From NCBI GenBank assembly GCA_025345505.1, contig JANVCC010010406.1:18923506-18987505 (forward strand): 64,000 nucleotides of DNA, in the 5' to 3' direction. Below are positions 47,829 through 59,256 of the stretch, piece after piece. The notes beneath the pieces are model-generated. The model searched no databases. It saw nothing but the letters and a program-made list of their open reading frames with translations, and was not told where the DNA came from. Position numbers and translations under genes: made by a program. Within the stretch, counting starts at the first letter, position 1. The number at the start of each line of letters is the position of its first letter. The stretch comes from Todiramphus chloris collaris (lineage: Eukaryota > Chordata > Aves > Coraciiformes > Alcedinidae).

Positions 47829-48488
47829 TTGGCTCACTCCCTGAAATGCCTGTACACCAATGCATGCAGCACAGGCAATAAACAGGAGTTGGAAATCTAT
47901 GCTCAGGCAAGGGGTTATGATATGGTGGCAATTACAGAGATGTGGTGGGACAGCTCACATGACTGGAATGTGGTCATGAATGGCTATGTCCTCTTTAGGA
48001 AAGACAGGCAAATAAGTCAAGGTGGTGGAGTTGCTCTTTATGTGAGAGAGCAACTAGAATGTATTGAGTTCTGTCCAGTAGAGGATGAGGGGCGAGTTGA
48101 GAGTTTGTGTGTAAGAATTAAGAGGCAGGTTAGAATGTGTGATACTGTTATGGGTGTCTATTACAGGCCACCTGATCACGATGAGGAAGCTGATGAGGCC
48201 TTCTACAGGCAGTTGATAGCAGCCTTGCAATCACAGGCCCTGGTTATCATGGGGGTTTTTAACTACACAGATATTTGCTGGAAGGCTTTTATGGACAGTC
48301 ATTAGCAGTCCAGGAGGTTCCTCCAGTGCATTGATAATTTCCTGATGCAAATGGTGGATGAGCCAACTAGGAGAGGAGCACTGCTGGATCTTATATTTAC
48401 TAAAAAGCAGGGTCTGGTTGAAGCAGTGACAGTTGAGGGCAGCCTTGGCTGCAGTGACCATGAGATGGTGGAGTACAGGATCTTGTGA
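47829..48488 (+). pseudogene. CR1 ORF2 endonuclease domain remnant (APE type)
   Basis: The translated frame shows the apurinic/apyrimidinic endonuclease landmarks in order: YTNACS (catalytic Asn region), ITEMWW (Glu at 47937-47939), GGGVALYV, GVYYRPP, then IMGVFNYTD where the family has GDFN, then LLDLIFT, and SDHEMVEYRI with the catalytic His at 48459-48461. The Asp of GDFN is Val here (GTT, 48255-48257). Stops at 48303-48305 and 48486-48488 interrupt the frame, which otherwise continues into the linker before the reverse transcriptase. This domain nicks target DNA in a working CR1 and cannot do so here. Confidence 0.88.
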
Positions 48489-48512
48489 GGTAGGAACAGA
48501 ATATCAATCAGG

Positions 48513-50600
48513 ATGCTAACCCTGGACTTCATCAGGGCCAACTTTGACCCTTTGAAGAGATTGCTAGGGGAAATCCCATGGGACGGGGTACTAGAAGGTA
48601 AAAGCGCCCAAGATAGTTGGCTTATATCCAAGGACTACGTCTTCCAAGCTCAAGATCAGAGCATCCCAAAAGGTAGGAAATCAAGAAGGGGAGCCAGGAG
48701 ACCTGCATGGTTGAACAGGGAACTGAAGGGCAAACTCAAGTGGAACAAGACAGTCTTTAGGTCATGGAAGGAGGGGATGGCCACTTGGGATGAATACAAG
48801 GCTGTTGCCAGAGGATGTAAGGAGGCAACCAGGAAAGCTAAGGCCTCCTTGGAGTTAAACCTTGCAAGAGAGGTGAAGGACAAAAGAAAAGGCTTCTTCA
48901 AATACATTGCAGACAAAACTAACACTAGGGGCAATGTAGGCCCACTGTTGAATGAGGTAGGTGCCCTGGTGACAGGATACAAAGAAGGTGGAGTTACTGA
49001 ATGCCTTCTTTGCCTCTGTCTGTACTGCTGAAGACCGTCCTCGGCAGCCCAAGACTAGTGAGATCCCAAAGGAAGTCAGGATAGAGAAGGAGACTTCCTT
49101 GGTTGATGAGGACTGGGTTAGGGATCAACTGAGAAATCTGTATCTACATAAGTCCAAGGGCCCCAGTGGGATGCATCTGCTAGTGCTGAGGGAGCTGGCA
49201 GAAGTCATAGCTAGACCAATCTCCATCATCTTTAGTAAGTCATGGAGAACAGGAGAGGTGCCTGAGGACTGGAAGAAAGCAAACGTCACTCCAATCTTCG
49301 AAAAAAGGCAAGAAGGAGGACCTGGGTAACTACAGACTGGTCAGCCTCACCTCCGTTCCCAGAAAGGTGATGGAACAACTTATCCTTGGTGCTGTCTGTA
49401 GGCATATCAAGGACAAGGGGGTCATCAGCAGCAGTCAACATAGTTCTACCAAGGGGGAGTCATGTTTGACCAACCTGATGGCCTTCTATGAGGACATAAC
49501 CAGGTGGACAGAAGATGGTAATGTAGTGGATGTGGTCTGTCTTGATTTCAGTAAGGCATTTGACACCGTCCTCCACAGCATCCTTGCAGATAAACTGAGA
49601 AAGTGTGGTCTGGATGATCAGGTAGAGAGGTAGATTGTTAACCAGCTGAAGCAAAGAAGTCAGAGAGTTGTGGTCAATGGGGCAGAGTCTAGCTGGATGC
49701 CTGTGTCTAGTGGAGTCCGTTAGAGGTTGGTACTGGGGCCAGTACTGTTCAATATATTAATCAGTGACTGGGATGAGGGCACAGAGTGCACTGTCAGCAA
49801 ATTTGCTGACAATACAAAACTGGGAGGAGTGGCTGACACACTGGAATGCTGTGCTGCCATTCAGCGTGACCTGGACAGGCTAGAGAGTTGGGCAGCAAGA
49901 AATCAAATGAAATACAAGGGCAAGTGTAGAGTCTTGCATCTGTCAAAGAATAACCCCATGTACCAGTATAGGTTTGGGATTGACTTGTTAAAGAGTAGCA
50001 TGGGGGAAAGGGAGCTGGGGGTCCTGGTGGACAGCAGGATGACCATGAGCCAGCAATGTGCCCTTGTGGCCAAGAAGGCCAATGGCATCCTGGGGTGTAT
50101 TAGAAGGAGTGTGGCTAGTAGCTCGACAGAGGTCCTTCTCCCTCTCCACTCTGCTCTGGTGAGGCTGCATCTGGAGTGCTGTGTTCAATTCTGGGCCCCT
50201 CAGTTCAAGAAGGACAGGGAACTGCTTGGAAGAGTCCAGTGCAGAGCCACAAAGATGATGAAGGGAGTGGAGCATCTCCCTTATGAGGAAAGGCTGACGG
50301 AGCTGGGTCTCTTTAGCTTGGAGGAGAGGAGACTGAGGGGTGACCTTATTAATGTTTATAAATATGTAAAGGGTGAGTGTCAGGAGGATGGAGCCAGGCT
50401 CTTCGCTATTATGTCCAATGATGGGACAAAGGGCAATGAGTATAAACTGGAGCACAAGAAGTTCCACAGAAACATAAGAATTTATTCACTGTGAGGGTGA
50501 CAGAGCTCTGGAACAGGCTTCGCAGAGGGGTTGTGGAGTCTCCTTCTCTGGAGACATTTAAAACATGCCTGGATGTATACCTATGTGACCTGCTCTAGGT
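48513..50600 (+). pseudogene. CR1 ORF2 reverse transcriptase remnant
   Basis: Non-LTR reverse transcriptase motifs appear in pieces in three frames. The linker and thumb-proximal part lie at 48513-48980. LLNAFFASV to VTPIF lies at 48988-49329. VSLTSVPRKVMEQLIL, then LDFSKAFDTV and RKCGL, lie at 49367-49633. From 49727 come [41 protein letters not shown] and YKYVKGE up to 50494. The catalytic FADD box reads FADN (codon AAT at 49811-49813). Frameshifts fall near 48985, 49315 and 50475, and stops at 49631-49633 and just before 49727. The protein is inactive, but it is well enough preserved to place in the CR1 clade. Confidence 0.9.
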
Positions 50601-52321
50601 GGTCCTGCTCTGGCAGGGGTGTTGGACTAGATGATCTTTTGAAGTCCTTTCCAACCCTTAATGTTCTGTGTTTAGGAAAAAAAAAAGGGAGTGGGAGGCT
50701 GGGTGGGGGTGGAAATTTCTCTTGGTGTCAGTGATGATAAAAGAGTTAAACACAGCTTTCTCACATGAGATAACGGCATTTTTCCGTGTTTAAATTCCCA
50801 GACTTCAGTCACAAGAATTACGTGAATATTTGGTGCCAGTGCAAGTTAGCAGTAAGGAAAAGTTCAAATTAACTAAGTGCAGACTATGTATCATTTAGTA
50901 CTCAGCTCAACAGAAACAAATGAGAATTGAAACGTGCAAAGTGGTAACCTGTCTGACAATAACGATACATAAAGCATGGGCAGGTACCAAGCATGGCATA
51001 CACAGCCATACTGAAAATTTGTCTGTGATGACCTGCAGTATCTACTGCTGTGCCTCAGTTTTAAGGTTCTGCTTTTACAAGATGTTGCCAGTCATACTGA
51101 ACTCTACCAGATTGCTGGATTCTGCTCATGATGAACACACAAAAAAGACCCCTAGTTTTAAAGATCATCTGAGCAGGTGTAGCACTAGTTCTCTAATGCA
51201 GCAGAAATATAAACCTCCAGCTTTATAATAGGGCAATCAAAAACCACAACCAACATGCTGTGATGTCCAGTACTCAACTGTTATCAGCATGTATTGTTAA
51301 TAGCTACATTATTTTAAGCTTCTTGCACACTGTCCACACTACAGAAAATAGCAAGTCTGTACTCAGCTTTCTTCACTCTTCCAGGCAGAACTGTCCTTCT
51401 GAGACAGTCCTTGAAAAGTTAAATAAAATTATTCATGTATTGATGATTAGCTATTATTGTACAATGTGCAAAAAACAGGGAAAATCAAATTCTTAATAGT
51501 CAATGAAGATTACAACAGCTGTTTGCTCACAATATTAATGTCTTGTACTTATAAGCATTTATAAAATCATATATGAAATTAAACTTACCAAAGTACTTAC
51601 TTTTGATATATGTAAGTAGTCCTATGCTGACAATATATTTGCATCGCTGTTATCACAGGCATGCCCAAATTCTGGGCCTCTGAATGTTACAATAATTTAA
51701 GTAATAAATATTAAAACCACAGATAGCTATGAGAAGGACATAAAACAAGTTTTACAAATAAAATCTGCTGACAATCACTGTGTGGGACACTACCAAAAAT
51801 GCTACTGAAAAGAGACTTCAAAAATGGTTTTTAAGCCTACAAAAAACAGTAAATATGATAAACAGAAAAAAGGTGGATTTATTGCATTGGAAGCAGAAGA
51901 TCAGTCGATTGTAAGCAAATTACAGTAGTTCTGGTCTCAGATGGGTTTTTGGTAGGTTTGCAATGTATCATACGCATGTCAAAGGAAGATATTTGTTTAT
52001 TTGCTTTCACCCTAAAAATACTGAAAAGGCCAGTAATACTAACCCAAATAAGTGAGAATGTTTGCTATCATAATGCAATAAAATTATTGCAGTAACAACA
52101 CCACCAACAAATCACAGAATATTAGTTTTAATTCTTTCCTTTTGTATAGGTAACCACTGATGTGTCAGTGTACACATGTGTAGCCACATCTTTTGCAGTC
52201 TTTACATGTTCACACCTCTGCTCAATCAATTAAGTGATGAGACATGAAATTGTAGGGTTTGTGAAACTATGTTCTGTGGTCAGACTGAAGGATTTGCTCC
52301 TTCTGTTACAGTTTGGACATT

Positions 52322-52367
52322 AAAAAACAAACAAACAAACTAAAAAACCCAACAAACCAGACAAAAA
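52322..52367. repeat. A/C-rich low-complexity tract with CAAA repeats
   Basis: Three to four CAAA units followed by AAAACCCAAC-type sequence. Flanks are unremarkable AT-rich intron sequence. Confidence 0.85.
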
Positions 52368-54365
52368 TATGCCAAGAAGAGCAAAGTAAAATATTTACTG
52401 CTGGCTGTTAAAACTACATCCTTCAAGTTAAGGCTAATGTGCTTTCCAATATGGGAACATTACCAAGGGGTCAGCATTACAACATTAAAATTTTAGAAAC
52501 CAGGACTCTCAGGAGCAGTCCATGGTCTTACAAGCAAAGGAACACAAATAGAGTGATGGAGTCACTGAACCACAAACAGTAGTTTTTAAGTGAAAAGTCA
52601 TGCAAAGGTACAAGGGCCTCAGGTCTCTGGTGTAACAGGTACATCTATGTCTGCCTATCAGCTCACTCAAGTGCTATTAAAGGCCAACCAATCCATCTGA
52701 GTGGGCCCATTTGCTCCTTGCAGGTACAAATGGCTATTTGCTGTACATATGCGATTACACACTCACTTCCTTTGCCCTATGCTAACAGCATGTAAAACAA
52801 AAAAGTGCCATTTTATGTACACAAAGGCACTTATCTGGGGCCCTTGGGTTCTGAATACAAAGCACTCTGAATAGATTGATGGTACTGTGGTGGGGACAAA
52901 CAGGAAATGGACAACTGTATTTCCCAGGTTAATAGCTTAATGATTCTTTATTACTAAAAAACTTGTGCACTTCACCACCTTTTGCTACTGATTCTTTCAC
53001 ACCAGAAAGATATGCTATAATGGAAAGCAGCCAGCTTCTATTCAGGCAAAGGATACTGAGAAAGTCAAAAGTGCCAGAGAGGGATTCTGGACTGTTCTCC
53101 TGATTGCTGTTATCTTATTTCTCTGCAGTTTCTGTTATTGCTGACTTAAATCTACCAAAGCTCAATGTTTTTTTTTTGTTTGGTTTTTTTTTTTTCCTTG
53201 CTTAGCTTAGGGTAAAATGCATGAAACCTTTTTAGCAAAGACTAGATTCTATCATGAGTTTCCAGTTCCCTAAAAATACACTTAAACATAATTAGCAAAA
53301 GCTTAGGTGACACATACACTGGATGGAGTATTTCATCCGTGAACCTCCAGAGACTTGTGCCTGAATTGCATGCACCATAGCAGGTGCAGTGCATTTTACG
53401 GCTTGTATCAGCTAAGATCCCTGGTGAAAACTACAGCAAAGCAGTTCATTTAAAAAAAAATAAAAATAAAAGCTCACACACAATAAAGCCTACACTTTCC
53501 TTCCTGCTTATCTCCTTCAAACACATAGTATTTTTCTTTTCAGAAAATTAATCCACATGGAAGGGCATCAGGCCTGTTAAGAGTGTCAGTACACAGAGAA
53601 TATGAGTTGTGCTAAGATTCATACTACTCTTTTTAAAGGATGAGGCATTCACAGACCGTGCTACACAGACATATTTTTTTCTCATTCTCCCTCAAACACA
53701 TCTGTTACTGAAATGAAATATCAGTGTGAAAGGTACTCTTAGAAATATCTGCATATCTTTGCCATAAACACCAACACCATCCCCCTACCAGGCAATATTA
53801 CTAAGACTATCAATGTAAGCTCATAATTTGTGCTTTTTATTGTCCCTTGGTGACTCACACTCCAAACACTCAGGTAGTTCTCAGCATTTTGAAATTTGGC
53901 TTTGTGTTAAATTTTGAACAATATCTGCCATTTTACACCTCAGAGCTCAGAGAAGGCAGCACAGTAGTTGGTGTACAGATGTGACAGAATGTTTTTATTC
54001 CAGAAAAAAGCTCCCTGGTTTTGACACACTGGAAAATGTACAGCCAAGGAATGCTGGAGGCGAAGATGCCACACCAGCCTTACATCTGTCTGCTTTCATT
54101 TGTCTACAACTGTGCTTATAGATAAAACAAGCCTTCCAGATGTCATCACAAGCAGTGTTCATATGCTGACTTCACTGAGAAGCTATTGTTTGCTGCCAGC
54201 ATAACAGAGTTGTAAAACTAAAATATTTAAACTCTGAGCTACTCAACACAACTTTGAATGTCACACAGGATCTTATTTCAGGATTAATTAATGTACACCC
54301 CAATAAAATAATCATGTGTTAAAAAACAGAGCTAGCTGGTATATACAGTATGCTGCCCTTTTCTT

Positions 54366-54397
54366 CCCCCCCCCCCCCCCTTTTTTTTTTTTTTTTT
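54366..54397. repeat. C15 run followed by T17 run
   Basis: Fifteen C are followed directly by seventeen T. On the sense strand of BNC2 this reads A17 then G15. No transposon sequence that I recognise adjoins it. Lengths are likely polymorphic and sensitive to assembly. Confidence 0.9.
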
Positions 54398-55861
54398 CTT
54401 TTATTTAAAGACACTGTTCATGTTCCAGGAAACACAGGGAAGCTAAAGAAGTTACCCATGAGGGAACAAAATATACACTCTCCACATGTTTGCAGAGAAT
54501 AGGTAACTCTATGTATACAGTGTGTGTTAACATTTTGTATATTACATTTATTTTAAACTGCCCTGATTTTGTGGGAGAATGATTGTTCATAAAAACTAGC
54601 AGATATATTTTAGGGGCATATCTTGGTCTACAGTCATTGTCATTAAATGTTTACTACAGCCAGAGGCAAATAATTAACATTATTCCAGGATCCATGGATT
54701 TTCCTATATCATGTCTTGTGAACACTGCAGTACCATTAATTACTTGCAATCACAAAACACTGAAATTTTGCTCTGGGTGACCATTCTGCTACAGAACTTC
54801 TGGTTAACTACACTTAGTTTTAAAACAGCATTTATTAAAATTTTGGGGTTTTAAATTCCTCTATCTGTTTGTGTAGAAAACAGACATCTTCCTCCCCAGA
54901 TATTTCTGATCTCTTGTCTAGAGCCTTTACTGCTTCTATCAAGTCATTTGAAGATAGACAGAGAAAGCAGACTTTTACCACTGAAAATATCTCAGTTTCA
55001 GACATTTATTGTTACTAATGAAATTATAATTTCAGTATTTTAAAATATTTCATTCATGACTCTTGTGAAAATTATTCTACTAAACCATCATACACAGTAT
55101 TCTTATGTCATACTGAAGATGTTCAATTACCTCTATGACAACAGGTTTCATCTCTGAAAGTTCTGACTTACTAATTCTTAGAGAAGTATGGTAGGTTCGC
55201 AGAAAACCACATCAAGTTTGAAAGCTCAGCACAAATTGTTTTGGAAGAATTTTCATTTCTACAGAGCAACAAAACACAGACTATACAAGACCTGAGACCC
55301 AGCTAACCGCTGGTAAAGAAAATTCCTACTTTCTGAGAAAGTCTACATCAACTTAATCGTACTTTTACAAGGTTTGAAGTGTAAAATGTAATGAATTCAT
55401 AGTGGCCAATGCATAGGTTGCAACAGAAAGAGGATTGTAAAGCTTGCTTGATGGTAAATCTTGAAGAAGGTTTCTTATCATTTCTGCCAGCCTTTGCTTG
55501 GTTTGGAAGAGACTGTATCTGCAACTTGGTAAAATCCACAGAGGATATTTTCATCTCCCCTAACTTAATCCCCTAACTTAAATCAGACAAATAATTTTTA
55601 CTCTAAGAATTTATAACCTTTTCTAACACACCTTAAGAAATCTGTATGTCCTAAGGTTAACATATTGTACTCAGAAATCAAGGAATATTCATGTTCAGTT
55701 GATAGAGCCACCAGGATTTTAAATGTGAAGGGAAACAACAGAGTGTTACTTACCTAGTAAAATTTCATTGCACAATCTCACTTGATCTGCTGAAGGGTGA
55801 ACATGGCCACATGACTTATCACTTGTTGCAAGTAGCAGTACATTTCCTTTTCTTTTCTCTC

Positions 55862-55884
55862 TTTTTTTTTTTTTTTTTTTTTTT
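55862..55884. repeat. T23 homopolymer
   Basis: A run of 23 T follows a CTTTTCTCTCTTTT pyrimidine lead-in. On the sense strand of BNC2 it is poly-A. No adjacent processed pseudogene is recognisable. Confidence 0.9.
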
Positions 55885-57429
55885 AAATTCCTTTCAAGAA
55901 AACAAAACCCTAAAACACCAATTTGGTCAAACAATACAAATCAATGGAGAACTCAACAGTTTCTATTAACAAAAACCTAAAGAAAGATGTATCTAAAATT
56001 AAATTTGTTACAACAAAATTAAGAGGTGAAGCTTAATTTATTTACATAGGTACTCTTGAAAGATTGTGGTCATAATGCTAAAAGCATACACAAATCAAGA
56101 CTTCCAAGTGGATCTAAATACAAATATAGGAGGGTGAAGACACTAAGACTGTTAGGATACAGAACTCCATGTGTACTGCAGAACTTTGGACTGCAGTTCA
56201 CTCATTGACTAACAGTGAGAAACATCTTGCTACTTGTCATCCACATGCACTTCAAAAGAACCTAGAGGATGTAGCCCTCATTCCATCATGAACAGGAGAG
56301 GCAATTCAGTTTACTGTCTGGAATATCTTATGGCCACTTTATTTAACTGGTGCACAAAATTCATACCATGGCTCATACAGCAAGCCATCAAATAGCTTCC
56401 ATGAATTTCAATCATTTCCAACCCCAAAGTTTCCTAAATCAGTAATGTAATTTTATAGAAAGAAAATATGTTGTAATGTGTATATAAGTACACACATGCA
56501 CACACATATATTTACATCCAGGAGTTGTAGGAAAGACTATTTGTAAATAACCTGTGAATGTCTTCACCTTTTCTTGTAATAGGTAAGTCTTATTTGAAAA
56601 TACTGTGTAGCACTTCTCTACACTTCAGGGCAAAATCTTTATAGTTATCAAGTCATATATACTACTTATTCAAAGCCTACATATTGTGCTTCATAACCAT
56701 TTGATACAATAAATCAGAACCAGACACACTGGTCTCAGGCCACCTCTGACAATTTTGCTTCAAACAAGGAGCTCCACATTGTAATCTAAGCAGCAGTAAA
56801 TATACGCATATGATTACGGAGAGTAGTAACAGAAGGATTTAAGGAGCTTTCAGAGGGATATGCCTATATTACACTTTATAAATGCTAGCTGTTCCCCTCA
56901 GATAACAATTTTCAAATTTTACTTTTGGGGAGTAATAACAGTTTCCAGAGATACACACAAGTAAATTAGAAGTTCAGTAATTGGCCTTTTTCAAAACAGA
57001 ATTTTATTGTCATTCTTCAAAAACTTAGGGTGTTGTCAACAAGACAGTGCTGTTTGTAGAGGTAAACAGCATTTGGTCCTGAGAACATACTTTGCTCCAC
57101 TTGCAAGGACAAAATAATAGCCAGTTGACTTGGGAATCACTACAAGGAAAATTACAAGGATCAAGGGGAGTTAAGTTACCTTTGTCCAGACAGCTGGTAA
57201 TGAAAGCAGCAGGTGACTAATTCAGGGACATTGCTATCAAGAACTAAAATGTCTATCTCAAGATTATTACAAAAGACATAGGAGGAAACTGTAAAAAGCC
57301 TGGAAGGGCCTAAACCTCAATAATAACAAACAGGACTTAAACTCTTAAGTGTCTAAATCACTTCTGAAAATGAAATTCAAGCTCCCACATTTCTGAAAAT
57401 ACTCTTAAGGGACTCATTTGAGTCCTGAA

Positions 57430-59256
57430 TTCGACCTGTTTAGGAGACTAGTTGACAAAGTCCCTTGGAAAGCAGTACTGAAGGATAAAGGAGTCCATGA
57501 AGGATGGAAATTTCTTCAGGAGGGAAACCTCTAAGGCACAGGAACAGGCCATCCCGGTGTACTGCAAGGTGAACTGGTGGGAAAGAAGATTGATGTGGCT
57601 GAACAGAGAGCTTTGGATGTGGAGAGAAATGTAGTGACCAAGGGTGAGGAAAAGGCTGACGTAGGGAATGCCTTCTTTGCATCAGTCTTTAATAAGACCA
57701 GTTGTCCTCTGAGTGCCCACCCCCCGGAGATGGAAGATAGGGATGGGGAGAAGAATGAAGGCCCAGTAATCCAAAAGAAAATGGTCAGTGACCACCACTT
57801 ATTCACACACAGGTCTATGGAGCCAGATTAGATCCACCCAAGGGAGCTGGAAGAAGACTTCATCAAGCCACATTCCATCATTTATCATCAGTCTTGGCTA
57901 ATTGGGGAGGTCCTAGTTGACTGGAAGTTAGAAAATATGACACCCATCTATAAGAAAGGCTAGAAGGAGGATCCAGGGAACTAATGGCCTGTTACTCTGA
58001 CTTTGGTGCCGGGGAAGGTTATGGGGCAGATTATCCTGAGTACCATCTCAAGACACATACAGGACAACCAGAGGATCAGACCAAGTCAGCATGGGTTTAT
58101 GAAAGGCAGGTCCTGCTTGACTAGCATGATACACTTCTATGACAAGTTGACTTGCTTAGTGGATGAGGGAAAGGCTGTCTATGATGTTTATCTGGACTTT
58201 ACTAAAGCTTTTGACACTATTCCCCACTCCATTCTCCTGGAGAAACTGGCTGCTCATGTTTTGGATGTGTATATGCTTTGCTGAGTAAACAACTGGCTAG
58301 GTGGCTGGGCCCAGAGACTGCTGATGAATGGAGTTAAATCCAGTTCGTGGCTGGTCACAAGTGCTGTTCCCTGGGGCTCAGTACTGGGGCCTGTTCTCTT
58401 TAATATCTTTATCAATGATCTGGATGAGGAGATCAAGGGCACCCTTAGTAAAGTTTGCTGATGACACCAAGTTGTGTGGGTGTGTTGATCTACTTGAGGG
58501 TACAGAGGCTCTACAGAGGGATTTGGACAGGCTGGATCAATGAGCTGAGGCTCATGGTATGAGGTACAACATGACCGATCACAACAACCCCTTGAAATGC
58601 TACAGGCTTGGGGAAGAGTGGCTGGAAAGCTGCCTGTCAGAAAGGGACCTGGGGGTGTTGGTCAACAGCTGACTGAATGTGAGCCAGCAAGTATCAAGTG
58701 GCAAGAATGCCAACAGCATCCTGACTTGTACCAGAAACTGTGTGGCCAGCAGGATGAAGGAAGTGATCATTCCCCTGTACTGGGCCCTGGTGAGGCCACA
58801 CCTCAAATACTGTGTTCAGTTTTGGGCCCCTTGCTACAAGAAGGACATTGAGGTGCCAGAGTGGGTCCAAAGAAGGGCAAAAAGCTGGTGAAAGGTCTGG
58901 AGAACATGTCTTAGGAGAAGTATTTGAGGGAACTGGGGTTGTTTAGCCTGGAGAAAATGAGGCTGAGGGAGGACCTTATTGCTCTCTACAACCTGAAAGA
59001 AGGTTGTTGCGAGGTGGGGGTCAGTCTGTTCTCCCATGTAGCAAGTGATAGGACAAAACGAAGTACCCTAAACTTTGCCTTCACAGAAAGGGTTGTCAAG
59101 CATTGGAACAGGCTGCCCAGGGAGGTGGTGGAATCATCATCCCTGGAAGTATTTAAATGACACAGTGCTTAAGAACATGGTGACCTGGAATTGATGGGTT
59201 AATGGTTGGACTTGATGATCTTGAAGGTCTCTTCCAACGAGAATGATTCTATGATT
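57430..59256 (+). mobile_element. CR1 LINE, 5'-truncated copy with 3' tail
   Basis: About 1.8 kb of ORF2 and 3' end, beginning in the linker ahead of the reverse transcriptase (translated as LVDKVPWKAVLKDKGVHEGW near 57450-57500). Compared with the 46-50 kb copy it is shorter between the linker and the AFFASVF segment, so an internal deletion is likely. It ends with GATGATCTTGAAGGTCTCTTCCAAC and an ATTCTATGATT tail at about 59246-59256. It lies antisense to BNC2. It matches the 8.9 and 38.9 kb copies (AGGTGGGGGTCAGTCT type) more closely than the 46-50 kb copy, so the window holds at least two CR1 subfamilies. Confidence 0.92.
57577..59160 (+). pseudogene. CR1 ORF2 reverse transcriptase remnant (second copy)
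   Basis: Pieces in different frames give ADVGNAFFASVFNKTSCP and the PPEMEDRDGEKNE segment (57577-57831), then VMGQIILSTISRHI, SQHGFMKGRSCLTS and LDFTKAFDTIPHSILLEKL (58003-58284). [14 protein letters not shown] is an out-of-frame reading where the neighbouring frame gives [26 protein letters not shown] is intact (near 58453-58480). Then come [22 protein letters not shown] (58679-58891) and [21 protein letters not shown] (58924-59160). Unlike the larger copy, the FADD box keeps both Asp. Several stops and frameshifts make it nonfunctional. Confidence 0.87.

Larger units (their letters stand above)
46325..50671 (+). mobile_element. CR1 LINE, near full length, decayed
   Basis: The element runs about 4.3 kb, close to the usual full length of about 4.5 kb. 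A GC-richer 5' leader starts near 46325 (start uncertain by about 80 bp). Then come ORF1 (46528-47655), ORF2 endonuclease (47829-48488), ORF2 reverse transcriptase (from about 48513) and the 3' end (GATGATCTTTTGAAGTCC near 50628-50650, then TGTTCTGTG). The 3' tail has only one degenerate octamer. Several in-frame stops and frameshifts show it is dead. It lies in the BNC2 intron, antisense to the gene. Its relative length makes it the best sequence here for classifying the CR1 subfamily. Confidence 0.93.
50672..57429. other. Intronic stretch without recognised genes
   Basis: Contains the A/C-rich tract at 52.3 kb, a T-rich tract at about 53168-53198, the C15-T17 run and the T23 run. No coding pattern, RNA gene or transposon is recognised. 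Parts of 52640-52860 and 53990-54260 are higher in complexity but without a clear motif cluster. Confidence 0.6.

Noticed and set aside
49988..50467. 159-codon open frame on the minus strand
   Set aside because: Antisense shadow of the CR1 reverse transcriptase.
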